Below, piece after piece: positions 1 through 8,352 of a stretch of DNA of 55,347 bases (positions are counted from its first letter, which is position 1; every line of letters begins with the position of its first letter). Under the pieces are notes generated by a model. The model made no database searches and was not told the origin of the DNA. It worked only from the letters and a program-made list of their open reading frames with translations. The position numbers and the translations under genes are program-made. The DNA comes from a bacterium (GTDB taxonomy: Bacteria > Bacillota > Clostridia > Lachnospirales > Lachnospiraceae): positions 1 to 55,347 of the forward strand of contig JAUNGE010000020.1 of the NCBI GenBank assembly GCA_030524675.1. Direction: 5' to 3'.

Positions 1-325
1 GGAATTAAAAAAATCTTACAAAAACCTATTGACTTTTAATAGTTAGTCTTTCTATTTGCGCGAAAGAACCCTGTCTGACACAGACATAAGCGCATTTTGG
101 CAACTCTTCAAAAAATAATATGTTTCTTTATGTAACGTATTATAAATGCTTTTCTAAATAAAGTCCAGGAAAAAATCAAAAAATGTTTCAAAAATAAACA
201 TATTTAATCAGAAAAAGGATTGCAAAAAATCGAAAAACTTAGTAAAATGAAACAAAGCAAAGAGAAATACCCAGATAGATAAAAGTATTGTTTAAAATTG
301 AAACACAATATGGACAGGGGGAGAG
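1..325. other. Leading intergenic region with a hairpin and a promoter
   Basis: This AT-rich stretch holds no gene that I can support. At 57-94 there is a two-part stem: TGCGC (57-61) pairs with GCGCA (90-94), and inside it TGTCTG (72-77) pairs with CAGACA (81-86) around a 3-nt loop. Four T follow directly, so this may be the terminator of a gene lying before the window. The promoter of the first gene is listed separately. The 5' untranslated region from about 255 to 325 shows no clear riboswitch fold. Confidence 0.5.
220..248 (+). promoter_or_regulatory. Probable promoter of the acid-sugar operon
   Basis: A TTGCAA hexamer at 220-225 and a TAAAAT hexamer at 243-248 are separated by 17 bases. 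Each is one base from the sigma-A consensus. It lies about 78 bases before the start codon at 326 and is the only good promoter seen before the kinase gene. No other clear promoter was found until 14045, so it may drive much of the block to 13988. Confidence 0.55.
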
Positions 326-1600
326 ATGATAGCATTACTGATAATTGCGGATGATTTTACCGGAGCATTAGATACGGGAGTCAAATTTGCTGAATGTGGT
401 GCATCTGTTCGGATTGTCGCTGATTATTCTTGTGAATTTGAGAAGAAGGATCAGAAAACACAAGTTCTGGTGGTGGATGCAGAAAGTCGTCATATTGATG
501 GAAAATGTGCGCGTGAGAGGGTGTATGAGATTGTAAAGAGAGCTAGGAAAGCAGGAATTCCATATATCTACAAAAAGACAGATTCTGCATTGCGCGGAAA
601 TGTGGGAAATGAATTGGAAGGTATGCTGGCTGCCTGTGGGAATACGGTGCTTCATTTCTTTCCGGCATTTCCCAAGATGGGAAGAACAACGGTGCAGGGA
701 ATTCACTTTATTGATGGAGTACCAGTTGGAGAGAGCGTCTTTGCCGAAGATCCGTTTGACCCTGTAACCTGCTCGGAGGTTGCGGGTATCATACACCAGC
801 AGAGCAAAATTACAGTCAAAACCGTTACAGATGGAGTGATTTTAGAAGATGCCAATGAACCAATAGTTGCAGTTTATGATACAAAGACAGATGAGGAATT
901 GAGAGCACTGGCATTGGAGCTGAAGCAGAAAAAACAGCTGGGAGTTATGGCGGGATGTGCGGGAATGGCAGAATATCTGCCAGAACTTTTGCATTTGACA
1001 GGTCCGATTCTTCAGATTCCTGCACATACGGCAAAATTTTTGGTAGTATGTGGAAGCGTGAATCCTATCACAAGAAAACAACTTGATTTTGCAGAAGCAT
1101 ATGGATTTTACAGAATACGTCTGAACGCCTGGCAGAAATTGGAAAAGAGTTATTTTAAGACAGAAACAGGTCAGAAAAAAATCAGGGAGTTCGCAGATAT
1201 CTTAAAAAAAGTGCCTTGCTGTATTTTGGATTCCAATGATGAAGAGGGGCGTGAAGATACGCTTCTGTATGCCAGAGAACATAACATTCCCATGGATACT
1301 GTCAGAAAGCGTATCACAGATACGATGGGCTATCTTTTGAAAGAACTGTTACAGATGGGAATAGAAAGTACCATTATGATTACAGGTGGAGATACACTTT
1401 TGGGATTTATGAACCAGATTCATGTATATGAGATGGTGCCAATCCGAGAGGTGGCGCCAGGAACGGTGTTATCACAGTTTGAAATTGATGGAACAGTCTG
1501 TGAGATTATTTCCAAATCAGGAGGTTTTGGAAATGAAGGTTTGCTGGTAGACCTGGCAAAAGAACTGATGAGAGAAGAGGAGGAAAAGATTCCATGTTGA
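326..1600 (+). CDS. Four-carbon acid sugar kinase (DUF1537 family)
   Basis: The 424-residue protein matches the DUF1537 kinases, which phosphorylate the terminal hydroxyl of four-carbon acid sugars such as threonate or erythronate, using ATP, in the cytosol. Visible marks are the N-terminal IIADDFTGALDTG (residues 6-18), KKTDSALRGNVGNEL near residue 80-95, and the C-terminal nucleotide-binding GGDTLLGFMNQ near residue 350. Length is normal for the family. The start has a GGGGGAG site at 317-323. It overlaps the next gene by 7 bases, so the two are probably co-translated. In known pathways this kinase acts just before a PdxA2 dehydrogenase, and a PdxA homologue lies three genes on. The exact substrate (D-threonate, L-threonate, D-erythronate or another acid) cannot be read from sequence. 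Confidence 0.88.
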   Translation: MIALLIIADDFTGALDTGVKFAECGASVRIVADYSCEFEKKDQKTQVLVVDAESRHIDGKCARERVYEIVKRARKAGIPYIYKKTDSALRGNVGNELEGMLAACGNTVLHFFPAFPKMGRTTVQGIHFIDGVPVGESVFAEDPFDPVTCSEVAGIIHQQSKITVKTVTDGVILEDANEPIVAVYDTKTDEELRALALELKQKKQLGVMAGCAGMAEYLPELLHLTGPILQIPAHTAKFLVVCGSVNPITRKQLDFAEAYGFYRIRLNAWQKLEKSYFKTETGQKKIREFADILKKVPCCILDSNDEEGREDTLLYAREHNIPMDTVRKRITDTMGYLLKELLQMGIESTIMITGGDTLLGFMNQIHVYEMVPIREVAPGTVLSQFEIDGTVCEIISKSGGFGNEGLLVDLAKELMREEEEKIPC

Positions 1601-2751
1601 GCCGTTATTTTTTAAAAATGCCGTCTGCTGTGTATAGCGGTAAGGATGCCATCAGCCAGATGAAAACAATCATTCCTGTACATAGCAGAAAAGTAGCATT
1701 GTTTACGGACAAAGGAATTGAAAACAGTGGAATTTTAGAAAAACCTTTGGCCGTTTTAAGAGAAATGGGAAAAACAGTGATTCTGTTTGACCAGCTGGCA
1801 CCAGAACCTACATACGACCAGGTACAGGCAGTGATTGACGAGTTCAGAGACTGCGGTGCAGAGTACATTGTGGCAATCGGCGGCGGAAGCGTTATGGACA
1901 CGGCAAAACTTGCTTCTATACTGGTGACTGACCAGTACAGTGTGAGAGATTTGCTGGAACATCCGGAATGGGGCCATAAACAGATTTCAAGCCTGATGAT
2001 TCCGACCACAGCCGGAACCGGCTCCGAGGCGACTCCAAACAGTATTGTGGCGGTGCCGGAAAAAGAATTGAAAGTAGGAATTGTAAATCCAGAGATGATT
2101 GCAGACGCAGTGATTTTGGATGCAGATATGACAGGCGGGCTGCCAAGGAAAATCGCAGCAGCGACGGGCGTGGATGCACTGGCACATGCGATTGAATGTT
2201 TTACCTCAAAGAAAGCGAATTACTTTAGTGATATGCTGGCTTTGGAGGCCCTGGACTTGATTATGAACCATATCGAAGATGCATGCGAACAGCCGGAAAA
2301 TGAAAGGGCGAGAATGGCGATGCTGATTGGAGCTTTTTATGCAGGAGCAGCGATTACAGCATCAGGAACTACTGCAGTCCATGCATTATCCTATCCGCTG
2401 GGCGGAAAATATCATATTCCTCATGGGGTGGCGAATGCGATGCTTTTGGTACCAGTCCTGCGGTTTAACCGTCCAGTGTGCAGTGAACGCCTTGCTGCTG
2501 TGTATGATCGTGTCGCACACCAAGAAGGAAATCTGACAGAAGAGAAAGAAAAAGCAGATTGGGTGATTGCACGGATTGGAAGCATTGTAAGACATCTGGA
2601 TATTCCGGAAAACGTAAGGGAATTTGGCGTCCCTGAAAATGATTTGGAAAAGCTGGTTTCTGCTGGAATGCAAGTACAGAGGCTGTTGGCAAATAATATG
2701 AGAACAGTAACAGCAGAAGATGCGAGAAAGCTGTATCTGGAAATTCTGTAA
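1594..2751 (+). CDS. Iron-containing alcohol dehydrogenase
   Basis: A 385-residue group III (Fe-dependent) alcohol dehydrogenase. The NAD-binding GGGSVMDTAKLAS motif is near residue 95, the TTAGTGSEATPNS motif near 140, and the metal ligands fall in HAIECFTSKKANYFSD and in HALSYPLGGKYHIPHG, with the usual His spacing. Length is typical. The start is fixed by a GAGGAGG site at 1577-1583 inside the end of the kinase gene. The family reduces aldehydes or oxidises alcohols and hydroxy-acids with NAD(P). Inference from neighbours: it may oxidise a sugar acid before phosphorylation, or reduce an aldehyde released by the DapA-type protein next to it. The substrate is not known. Confidence 0.88.
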   Translation: MLSRYFLKMPSAVYSGKDAISQMKTIIPVHSRKVALFTDKGIENSGILEKPLAVLREMGKTVILFDQLAPEPTYDQVQAVIDEFRDCGAEYIVAIGGGSVMDTAKLASILVTDQYSVRDLLEHPEWGHKQISSLMIPTTAGTGSEATPNSIVAVPEKELKVGIVNPEMIADAVILDADMTGGLPRKIAAATGVDALAHAIECFTSKKANYFSDMLALEALDLIMNHIEDACEQPENERARMAMLIGAFYAGAAITASGTTAVHALSYPLGGKYHIPHGVANAMLLVPVLRFNRPVCSERLAAVYDRVAHQEGNLTEEKEKADWVIARIGSIVRHLDIPENVREFGVPENDLEKLVSAGMQVQRLLANNMRTVTAEDARKLYLEIL

Positions 2752-2773
2752 GGACATCTTGTAGGAGAATTTT

Positions 2774-2801
2774 ATGATACCAGGGTCAAAAGGTCAGAAA
2801 T
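2774..2801 (-). repeat. Remnant of the MITE-like repeat end
   Basis: These 28 bases match the right end of the full element (21420-21447, opposite strand) at 27 of 28 positions, including the GGGTCAAAAGGTCAG core. The rest of the element is missing. Directly after it, the 14-base perfect palindrome ATACAAGCTTGTAT could form a hairpin between the dehydrogenase and the DapA-type gene. This is either a solo end left by a deletion or a short member of the same repeat family. Confidence 0.65.
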
Positions 2802-2838
2802 CGGATACAAGCTTGTATGCAGAAAAAGGAGAGAAACT

Positions 2839-3735
2839 ATGGCACAGATAAGAGGAATTATAACACCGATTGTAACTCCTATGAGAGAAGATGAGTCCAT
2901 CTTTGAGGAGGAACTTCGCAATCAGGTAAGACGGCAGATTCAGGCAGGGATTCATGGGATATTCCCGCTAGGAACCAACGGAGAAGCGTATATCCTGAGT
3001 GAAAAGGAAAAAGAAGAAGTACTGGATATTGTGATTGATGAAGTCAGAGGACGGGTGCCTGTGTATGCAGGAACAGGCTGCATCAGTACAAAAGAGACCA
3101 TACGTCAGTCACAGAGAGCTAAAAAGCAGGGAGCGGATATTCTATCTGTCATCACACCATTCTTTGCAGCTGCTTCCCAGGAAGAATTGTATGAGCACTA
3201 TAAGGCAGTTGCAGCTGCAGTGAAAATGCCGATTGTACTGTACAACATTCCGGCAAGAACAGGAAATGCACTTGCTCCTGCTACGGTAGCGCGACTTTCA
3301 AAGATAGAGAATATAGTTGGTGTAAAGGACAGTTCGGGAAATTTTGACACGATGCTTCAGTATATTGAACAGACCAGAGAAGTGGAAGGGTTTCATGTGC
3401 TTTCAGGCAATGACTCACTGATTTTGTGGAACCTTCTTGCAGGCGGCAGCGGAGGAATTGCGGGATGTGCGAATGTGTACCCGCGAAATATGGCGTCTAT
3501 TTATAACTTGTATAAAAGCGGCGACTTGGATGGTGCGAGAAAGGCACAGGATGCTATCCGAAGCTTCAGAAACTGCTTTCGATTTGGAAATCCCAATACG
3601 ATTGTAAAAGCAGCAGTAGAACTTTTGGGATATCCAGTAGGAAAATGCAGAGCGCCGTTTAACAGAATTCCTGAGGAGGGAATCCTGGCATTGAAAAAGG
3701 TGTTAGAGGAAAATACGTGCAGGGGTCTGAACTGA
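2839..3735 (+). CDS. DapA-family aldolase/synthase
   Basis: A 298-residue (beta/alpha)8 Schiff-base enzyme of the dihydrodipicolinate synthase / N-acetylneuraminate lyase superfamily. Visible marks are GTNGEAYILS near residue 45, the catalytic Tyr in VLYNIPARTGN near 135, and the Schiff-base Lys in IVGVKDSSGNF near 163. Start supported by an AAGGAGAG site. The family carries out retro-aldol or aldol reactions on 2-keto acids, often 2-keto-3-deoxy sugar acids giving pyruvate plus an aldehyde. Because it sits between an alcohol dehydrogenase and PdxA2 in a sugar-acid operon, I infer a catabolic role and not lysine synthesis. It could split a deoxy-keto acid whose aldehyde the preceding dehydrogenase then reduces. 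Confidence 0.87.
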   Translation: MAQIRGIITPIVTPMREDESIFEEELRNQVRRQIQAGIHGIFPLGTNGEAYILSEKEKEEVLDIVIDEVRGRVPVYAGTGCISTKETIRQSQRAKKQGADILSVITPFFAAASQEELYEHYKAVAAAVKMPIVLYNIPARTGNALAPATVARLSKIENIVGVKDSSGNFDTMLQYIEQTREVEGFHVLSGNDSLILWNLLAGGSGGIAGCANVYPRNMASIYNLYKSGDLDGARKAQDAIRSFRNCFRFGNPNTIVKAAVELLGYPVGKCRAPFNRIPEEGILALKKVLEENTCRGLN

Positions 3736-3747
3736 AAGGCGGATAGT

Positions 3748-4797
3748 ATGAAACGAAAACCTGTAATTGGAATTACAATGGGAGACCCAGCCAGCATTGG
3801 ACCAGAGATTACAATCAAGGCGCTGGCAAGGCCGGAGATTTTTGAACTATGCAGCCCGCTTGTGATCGGGGATGCAAGCGTGATGGAAAGGGCAAAAAAG
3901 GCTGTAGGAAATGACAAGGTAAAGATTCATCCTGTTTTGGAGGTGGAGGACGCCGTATTTCAATATGGAACGATTGATGTATTGGATTTGCATCTGATTG
4001 ATGCAGAAAAACTGGAGATTGGAAAAGTTTCAGCAGAGGCAGGAGATGCAGCGTTTCAATATGTGCGAAAGGTGATTGAGCTGGCGATGCGAGGAGAAGT
4101 CGATGCGACCGTTACCAATGCTTTAAATAAAGAAGCAATCAATCTGGCAGGACATCATTATTCTGGGCACACAGAAATCTATGCAGAGTATACAGGCACA
4201 AAATCCTACACCATGATGCTGGCACACGAGAATTTGAGAGTGGTTCATGTATCCACCCATGTCTCTCTGCGAGAAGCCTGTGAACGTGTGAAAAAAGAGC
4301 GGATTTTGGAAGTGATAAAAATTGCAGATCAGGCCTGCCGTGAACTGGGGATAGAAGAACCGAAAATCGGTGTGGCGGGATTGAATCCGCACAGCGGAGA
4401 GCATGGATTGTTTGGCAGAGAAGAAATAGAAGAAATTAGTCCTGCCATTGAAGCTGCCAAAGCGGAAGGGATAGATGCAGATGGACCAGTACCGCCGGAT
4501 ACCGTGTTTTCCAAGGCGAGAGGCGGCTGGTATGATATTGTCGTAGCCATGTATCACGACCAGGGTCATATTCCATTAAAGGTAGTCGGTTTTGTCTATG
4601 ATTCGCTGCAAAAGCAGTGGGAGGCAGTGCAGGGCGTCAATATTACGCTGGGATTGCCGATTATTCGAGTCAGTGTGGATCATGGAACTGCTTTTGACCA
4701 GGCGGGGAAAGGCACAGCGAATGAACTTAGCCTGTTGCATGCAGTGGACTATGCAGTCAGCTTTGCAGAAAACAGGATAAAGAGCAAGAAACAATAA
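3748..4797 (+). CDS. PdxA2-type 4-phospho acid-sugar dehydrogenase
   Basis: A 349-residue PdxA-family NAD-dependent oxidative decarboxylase. It has GITMGDPASIGPEI at the N-terminus, metal-binding His residues in HHYSGHTEIYAE and in AMYHDQGHIPLK, and HGTAFDQAGKGTAN near the C-terminus. It starts 12 bases after the DapA-type gene. Genuine PdxA makes the pyridoxal precursor, but homologues paired with DUF1537 kinases oxidise 4-phospho-threonate or 4-phospho-erythronate and, after loss of CO2, give dihydroxyacetone phosphate. The kinase three genes earlier makes the PdxA2 role much more likely than vitamin B6 synthesis; this is an inference from context. Confidence 0.87.
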   Translation: MKRKPVIGITMGDPASIGPEITIKALARPEIFELCSPLVIGDASVMERAKKAVGNDKVKIHPVLEVEDAVFQYGTIDVLDLHLIDAEKLEIGKVSAEAGDAAFQYVRKVIELAMRGEVDATVTNALNKEAINLAGHHYSGHTEIYAEYTGTKSYTMMLAHENLRVVHVSTHVSLREACERVKKERILEVIKIADQACRELGIEEPKIGVAGLNPHSGEHGLFGREEIEEISPAIEAAKAEGIDADGPVPPDTVFSKARGGWYDIVVAMYHDQGHIPLKVVGFVYDSLQKQWEAVQGVNITLGLPIIRVSVDHGTAFDQAGKGTANELSLLHAVDYAVSFAENRIKSKKQ

Positions 4798-4816
4798 AAA
4801 GTGGAGGAAAAGGAAC

Positions 4817-6433
4817 ATGAAAAAGAGAGCAATCGCAGTATTACTGGCAGCGGCAATCACAGGAATAATGTTGGGCGGCTGCGGAAACAGCAGTCAGAGT
4901 ACGGGGCAGACGGCAGGTGCGGCAGCAGGGACAGAAAGCACAGAAACAACGACAGGACAAAAAACATTTACCATGTTTTTGAGAAGTACATTTGTGGACT
5001 GGATTGAAGAACTGAAATGGTACGATGAGGCTGAAAAGAGAACAGGCGTCCATGTGGAATATGTGAAAGGACCGGACAGTCAGAATGATGTTTATACAGA
5101 AATTGACCAGAGACTTATCAGCGGAACTTTGACAGACTGTACCTTTGTAAAACAGGCGCAGGCCAATGTCTATGGCGCGCAAGGTGCCTTCCGCGATCTG
5201 GCGCCGCTGATTCGGGAATATGCGCCAAATATTCAGAAATATCTGGACGAGAATCCAGAGTATGCAGCTCTGGTAACCAACGAGGATGGAAGCATTTATG
5301 GATTGATGAATGAGACTCCAACACTGGCAGAATTCTGTTTCTATCGTGCAGATCATTTTAAGAAGGCAGGTGTGGATCCGGCAGATATTCAGACAGTCGA
5401 TGATTTCACAGAAGCTTTAAGAACATTGAAAGCCTTTTATGGAAAGGACAATCCGAACTATTATCCACTGTGCGGACGTGAGAGATTTTTCCGGTTTGCA
5501 GCATGGTTCGACTGCTCCAGCAAGATTTCTGAGACAGAGTCCAATGGCCTTTATTACGGGAATGTCTGGGGTCCAAAACTGGGATATGATATCTATGCTG
5601 ACAATTTCTATCATATGATGGAAACTCTGAAAATGTGGAATGATGAGGGATTGGTAAATCCAGAGTGGGTAGCCGGATCTTACAGTGAAGGAGATTGGGA
5701 AGCCGCTATGTTAAATGGTGACTGCAGTATTTCTTCCGATTTCTATACGCGCCCGCAGTGGTTCCTGGACAATGGAGGAAAAGATATTGATCCGGATTTT
5801 GAGATGGCAGTGTTGGACAATCTGAAAGATGAAAATGGAAATATTTTGAAATATCAGACGGATGTTTTATACAATGAAACACGTACCACAGTTATCAATG
5901 CCAAAACAAGCGATGAGACTGCAAAAACTATCATGGAATTTATTGATTATTTCTGGGGTGAAGAAGGACAGACTCTGTGCAGCTGGGGCGTAGAGGGAGA
6001 AAGCTACCAGGTAGTAGACGGAAAGAAAGAATTTATTGTAGATTATGCGACAGAGGAAGGAAAAGCAGCCGGAGAGAAAAAGTGGTCTTTTTTGAACGAC
6101 CGGTATACCGTGTGCAAACCTGTTGATGAAGAGGCATTCTATGCATGGAATGGTGATGTGGTAAAAGAGGCAGCAGCAAGGCTGTTTGATGAAGAACATT
6201 TACAGAAAGCATATAATATCAAATACACGGATGCGCAGGCAGAGGAAATGGACCGTCTGGTTGCAGCAATCGGAGATAAGATTGTGGCGGAGCTGACTTC
6301 TTTTGTGACAAATAAGAAAGAGCTGAATGAAGCAAACTGGCAGAGTTTCCTGGATGAAATGACAGCTGCTGGATATGCCAGAGCAGAAGAAATCCAGCTG
6401 GAAGCATTCAGAGCCACTTATGGAAATAAATAA
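4817..6433 (+). CDS. Sugar ABC transporter substrate-binding lipoprotein
   Basis: A 538-residue extracellular binding protein. The N-terminus has KKR, a hydrophobic stretch and the lipobox MLGGC, so Cys21 or so would be lipidated; a Ser/Thr/Gly/Glu-rich linker follows. The body reads as a family 1 solute-binding protein of the long LplA/YtcQ kind that serves oligosaccharide importers. A GGAGGAAAAGG site precedes the start. It is followed by two permeases and no ATPase, so it must share an MsmX-type ATPase encoded elsewhere. LplA/YtcQ-type importers in Bacillus serve rhamnogalacturonan-derived sugars, which fits the GH78 and GH105 genes nearby; the ligand itself is inferred. Confidence 0.87.
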   Translation: MKKRAIAVLLAAAITGIMLGGCGNSSQSTGQTAGAAAGTESTETTTGQKTFTMFLRSTFVDWIEELKWYDEAEKRTGVHVEYVKGPDSQNDVYTEIDQRLISGTLTDCTFVKQAQANVYGAQGAFRDLAPLIREYAPNIQKYLDENPEYAALVTNEDGSIYGLMNETPTLAEFCFYRADHFKKAGVDPADIQTVDDFTEALRTLKAFYGKDNPNYYPLCGRERFFRFAAWFDCSSKISETESNGLYYGNVWGPKLGYDIYADNFYHMMETLKMWNDEGLVNPEWVAGSYSEGDWEAAMLNGDCSISSDFYTRPQWFLDNGGKDIDPDFEMAVLDNLKDENGNILKYQTDVLYNETRTTVINAKTSDETAKTIMEFIDYFWGEEGQTLCSWGVEGESYQVVDGKKEFIVDYATEEGKAAGEKKWSFLNDRYTVCKPVDEEAFYAWNGDVVKEAAARLFDEEHLQKAYNIKYTDAQAEEMDRLVAAIGDKIVAELTSFVTNKKELNEANWQSFLDEMTAAGYARAEEIQLEAFRATYGNK

Positions 6434-6448
6434 TTAACGTGTATGCGA

Positions 6449-6474
6449 GAGGAGGAGAGAAGTTCCTCCTTCCG
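6449..6474 (+). promoter_or_regulatory. Hairpin between binding protein and first permease
   Basis: A GAGGAGG run (6449-6455) can pair with CCTCCTTC (6467-6474) across a short loop, 16 bases after the stop of the binding-protein gene. No T run follows. Hairpins at this point often stabilise the binding-protein message or dampen expression of the permeases; this role is inferred. The GAGGAGG here could be mistaken for a ribosome binding site of a start near 6439, but the stem would sequester it. Confidence 0.4.
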
Positions 6475-6504
6475 CAGATGTATTGTGGGAAAGGGGGAAC
6501 TTCT

Positions 6505-7452
6505 GTGCAGGGACAAAAGATAAAAAAGAAACCTCTGCTTGAGAGAATAAAGAGAGATATCAGAAAAAACTATTTGTTGTATTTGATGTTGGTTCCAGGA
6601 ATCATTATTTTAATCCTGTTTAAACTGGGTCCGATGGCGGGCATGGTAATTGCTTTTGAGGATTTCAGTGCATTTAAAGGTGTATTTGGAAGCAAATGGG
6701 TCGGATTGGAAAATTTCAGAAAGATTTTTCAGGATAAATATATGTTGACTCTGATAAAAAATACTGTCACACTGGCATTTTTGACGATTGCGGTTACTTT
6801 TCCCTTTCCGATTCTCTTTACGCTCTTTTTAAATGAAGTGAGAATTTCAAAAATCCGAAACGGTGTACAGACGCTGAGTTTCCTGCCTTATTTTATCTCC
6901 TCGGCAGTTATGGTATCCATTATTTACACCCTGTGTTCTCCATCCTACGGCCTGGTAAACAGCATAATAAAATTTTTTGGAGGAGACCCGATTTACTTTA
7001 TGACAGAACCAGGGTGGTTTAGGCCCCTGTATATTCTGCTTCAAGTATGGCAGTCTTTTGGGTATTCTTCTATTATTTATCTGGCCTCCATTCTTGCAAT
7101 CGATCCAGCTTTGTACGAAGCAGCGGAGGTGGATGGTGCGAACAGATGGCAGAAAATGTTCCAGATTACGCTGCCTCAGATCTCGGGCTCGATTATTGTG
7201 ATGTTGATTATCAAAATCGGCGGAATCTTTTCTGTAGACTTGGACACGATTTTGCTGATGTACAATCCAAGTGTGTACGAGGTTGCGGATGTAATCCAGA
7301 GTTATGTGTATCGTATGGCATTTAATTCGTCCGGTTTCCCAGATTACAGTTATGGTACGGCTGTAAATATGGTGAAGTCCATCATTGCTTTTGCCATGGT
7401 GATGCTTACGAACAAAATTGCGAAAAAGTATTCGGAAACAAGATTGTTCTAA
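6505..7452 (+). CDS. Sugar ABC transporter permease (LplB/YteP type)
   Basis: An inner-membrane permease of the CUT1 class, about 315 residues, with six predicted membrane segments and the EAA loop EAAEVDGANRWQKMFQITLP that contacts the ATPase. I prefer a GTG start at 6505: an AAGGGGGAA site lies at 6491-6499 just before it. The longer frame opening at 6439 would add 22 residues without membrane character and lacks a usable ribosome site. It pairs with the permease at 7474 and the lipoprotein at 4817 to import a sugar or oligosaccharide. Confidence 0.87.
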   Translation: MQGQKIKKKPLLERIKRDIRKNYLLYLMLVPGIIILILFKLGPMAGMVIAFEDFSAFKGVFGSKWVGLENFRKIFQDKYMLTLIKNTVTLAFLTIAVTFPFPILFTLFLNEVRISKIRNGVQTLSFLPYFISSAVMVSIIYTLCSPSYGLVNSIIKFFGGDPIYFMTEPGWFRPLYILLQVWQSFGYSSIIYLASILAIDPALYEAAEVDGANRWQKMFQITLPQISGSIIVMLIIKIGGIFSVDLDTILLMYNPSVYEVADVIQSYVYRMAFNSSGFPDYSYGTAVNMVKSIIAFAMVMLTNKIAKKYSETRLF

Positions 7453-7473
7453 GGGAGAAAAGAGGTGAATCGG

Positions 7474-8352
7474 ATGAGAAAAAAGAAAATAAGTCTGTTT
7501 GACATCGTAAACAATACAGTACTGATAGGACTGGCTCTGCTGTGCGTATATCCGTTTTTGTATGTGTTCTTTATTGCCTGCAGTGATGGAGCTTATCTGG
7601 CAAGGGGAGCGGTGACATTTTTGCCAAAAGGCTTTCATCTGGAAGCTTTTAAATATGTACTGCAGAGACAGGACCTGAATGTGTTTTCGGGACTGCGCAA
7701 TTCCTTTTTGTATACATTGGCAGGAACAGCTGCTGGTGTTCTGGTAACGTATATGACAGCATATGCTCTGTCGAGACCGCAGGTAAAACAAAGATATGGT
7801 CTGATGGCGCTGTTTACTGCCACCTGGATTTTTGAGGCAGGTATTATCCCACAGTACATCATCTACAGTGCATGTGGCTTTGTGAATAATCCGCTGGTTA
7901 TGGTAATTCCAAGCGCAATCAACACCCAGTATCTGATTATCTGTAAAAACTATCTGGATGGAATTCCACATGAGTTGGAAGAAGCCGCTGTGGTGGATGG
8001 GGCAAACCAGCTGCAGATTATGGGACATGTGTATCTTCCTGTATCACAGGCAATTTTAGCAACGATTGCTACATTTTACGCAGTCAGCATATGGAATCAA
8101 TATATGGTTCCGCAGATGTACTTAAAAGAGCAGAACCTGCAGACAATCCAGCAGGTATTGAAGCGGGTAGTTATCACGACAGGAGACCAGTCAACAGCAT
8201 TCCGCAATGTTGTGCAGAATGGAGTGCTTTTGAATCAGCAGAATCTGAAAAATGCGGCGATTTTCGTAGCGATGGTTCCGATTGTCTGTGTGTACCCATT
8301 TGTGCAGAAATATTTTAAGAAGGGCATTTTGATTGGCTCTGTGAAAGGATGA
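7474..8352 (+). CDS. Sugar ABC transporter permease (YtcP type)
   Basis: The second CUT1 permease, about 292 residues, with six predicted membrane helices and the EAA loop EEAAVVDGANQLQIMGHVYLP. Two starts are possible: GTG at 7465 and ATG at 7474. The AGAGGTGA at 7461-7468 is well placed for the ATG, so 7474 is preferred. The end overlaps the next start by 4 bases (ATGA). With its partner it forms the membrane channel of the importer; the ATPase is not in the window. Confidence 0.87.
   Translation: MRKKKISLFDIVNNTVLIGLALLCVYPFLYVFFIACSDGAYLARGAVTFLPKGFHLEAFKYVLQRQDLNVFSGLRNSFLYTLAGTAAGVLVTYMTAYALSRPQVKQRYGLMALFTATWIFEAGIIPQYIIYSACGFVNNPLVMVIPSAINTQYLIICKNYLDGIPHELEEAAVVDGANQLQIMGHVYLPVSQAILATIATFYAVSIWNQYMVPQMYLKEQNLQTIQQVLKRVVITTGDQSTAFRNVVQNGVLLNQQNLKNAAIFVAMVPIVCVYPFVQKYFKKGILIGSVKG

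Noticed and set aside
6847-8028. A 393-residue open frame on the minus strand across the two permease genes
   Set aside because: It lies antisense to two clear permeases with correct EAA loops, has no ribosome site, and its His/Gln/Ser-rich translation looks like a shadow of coding DNA.
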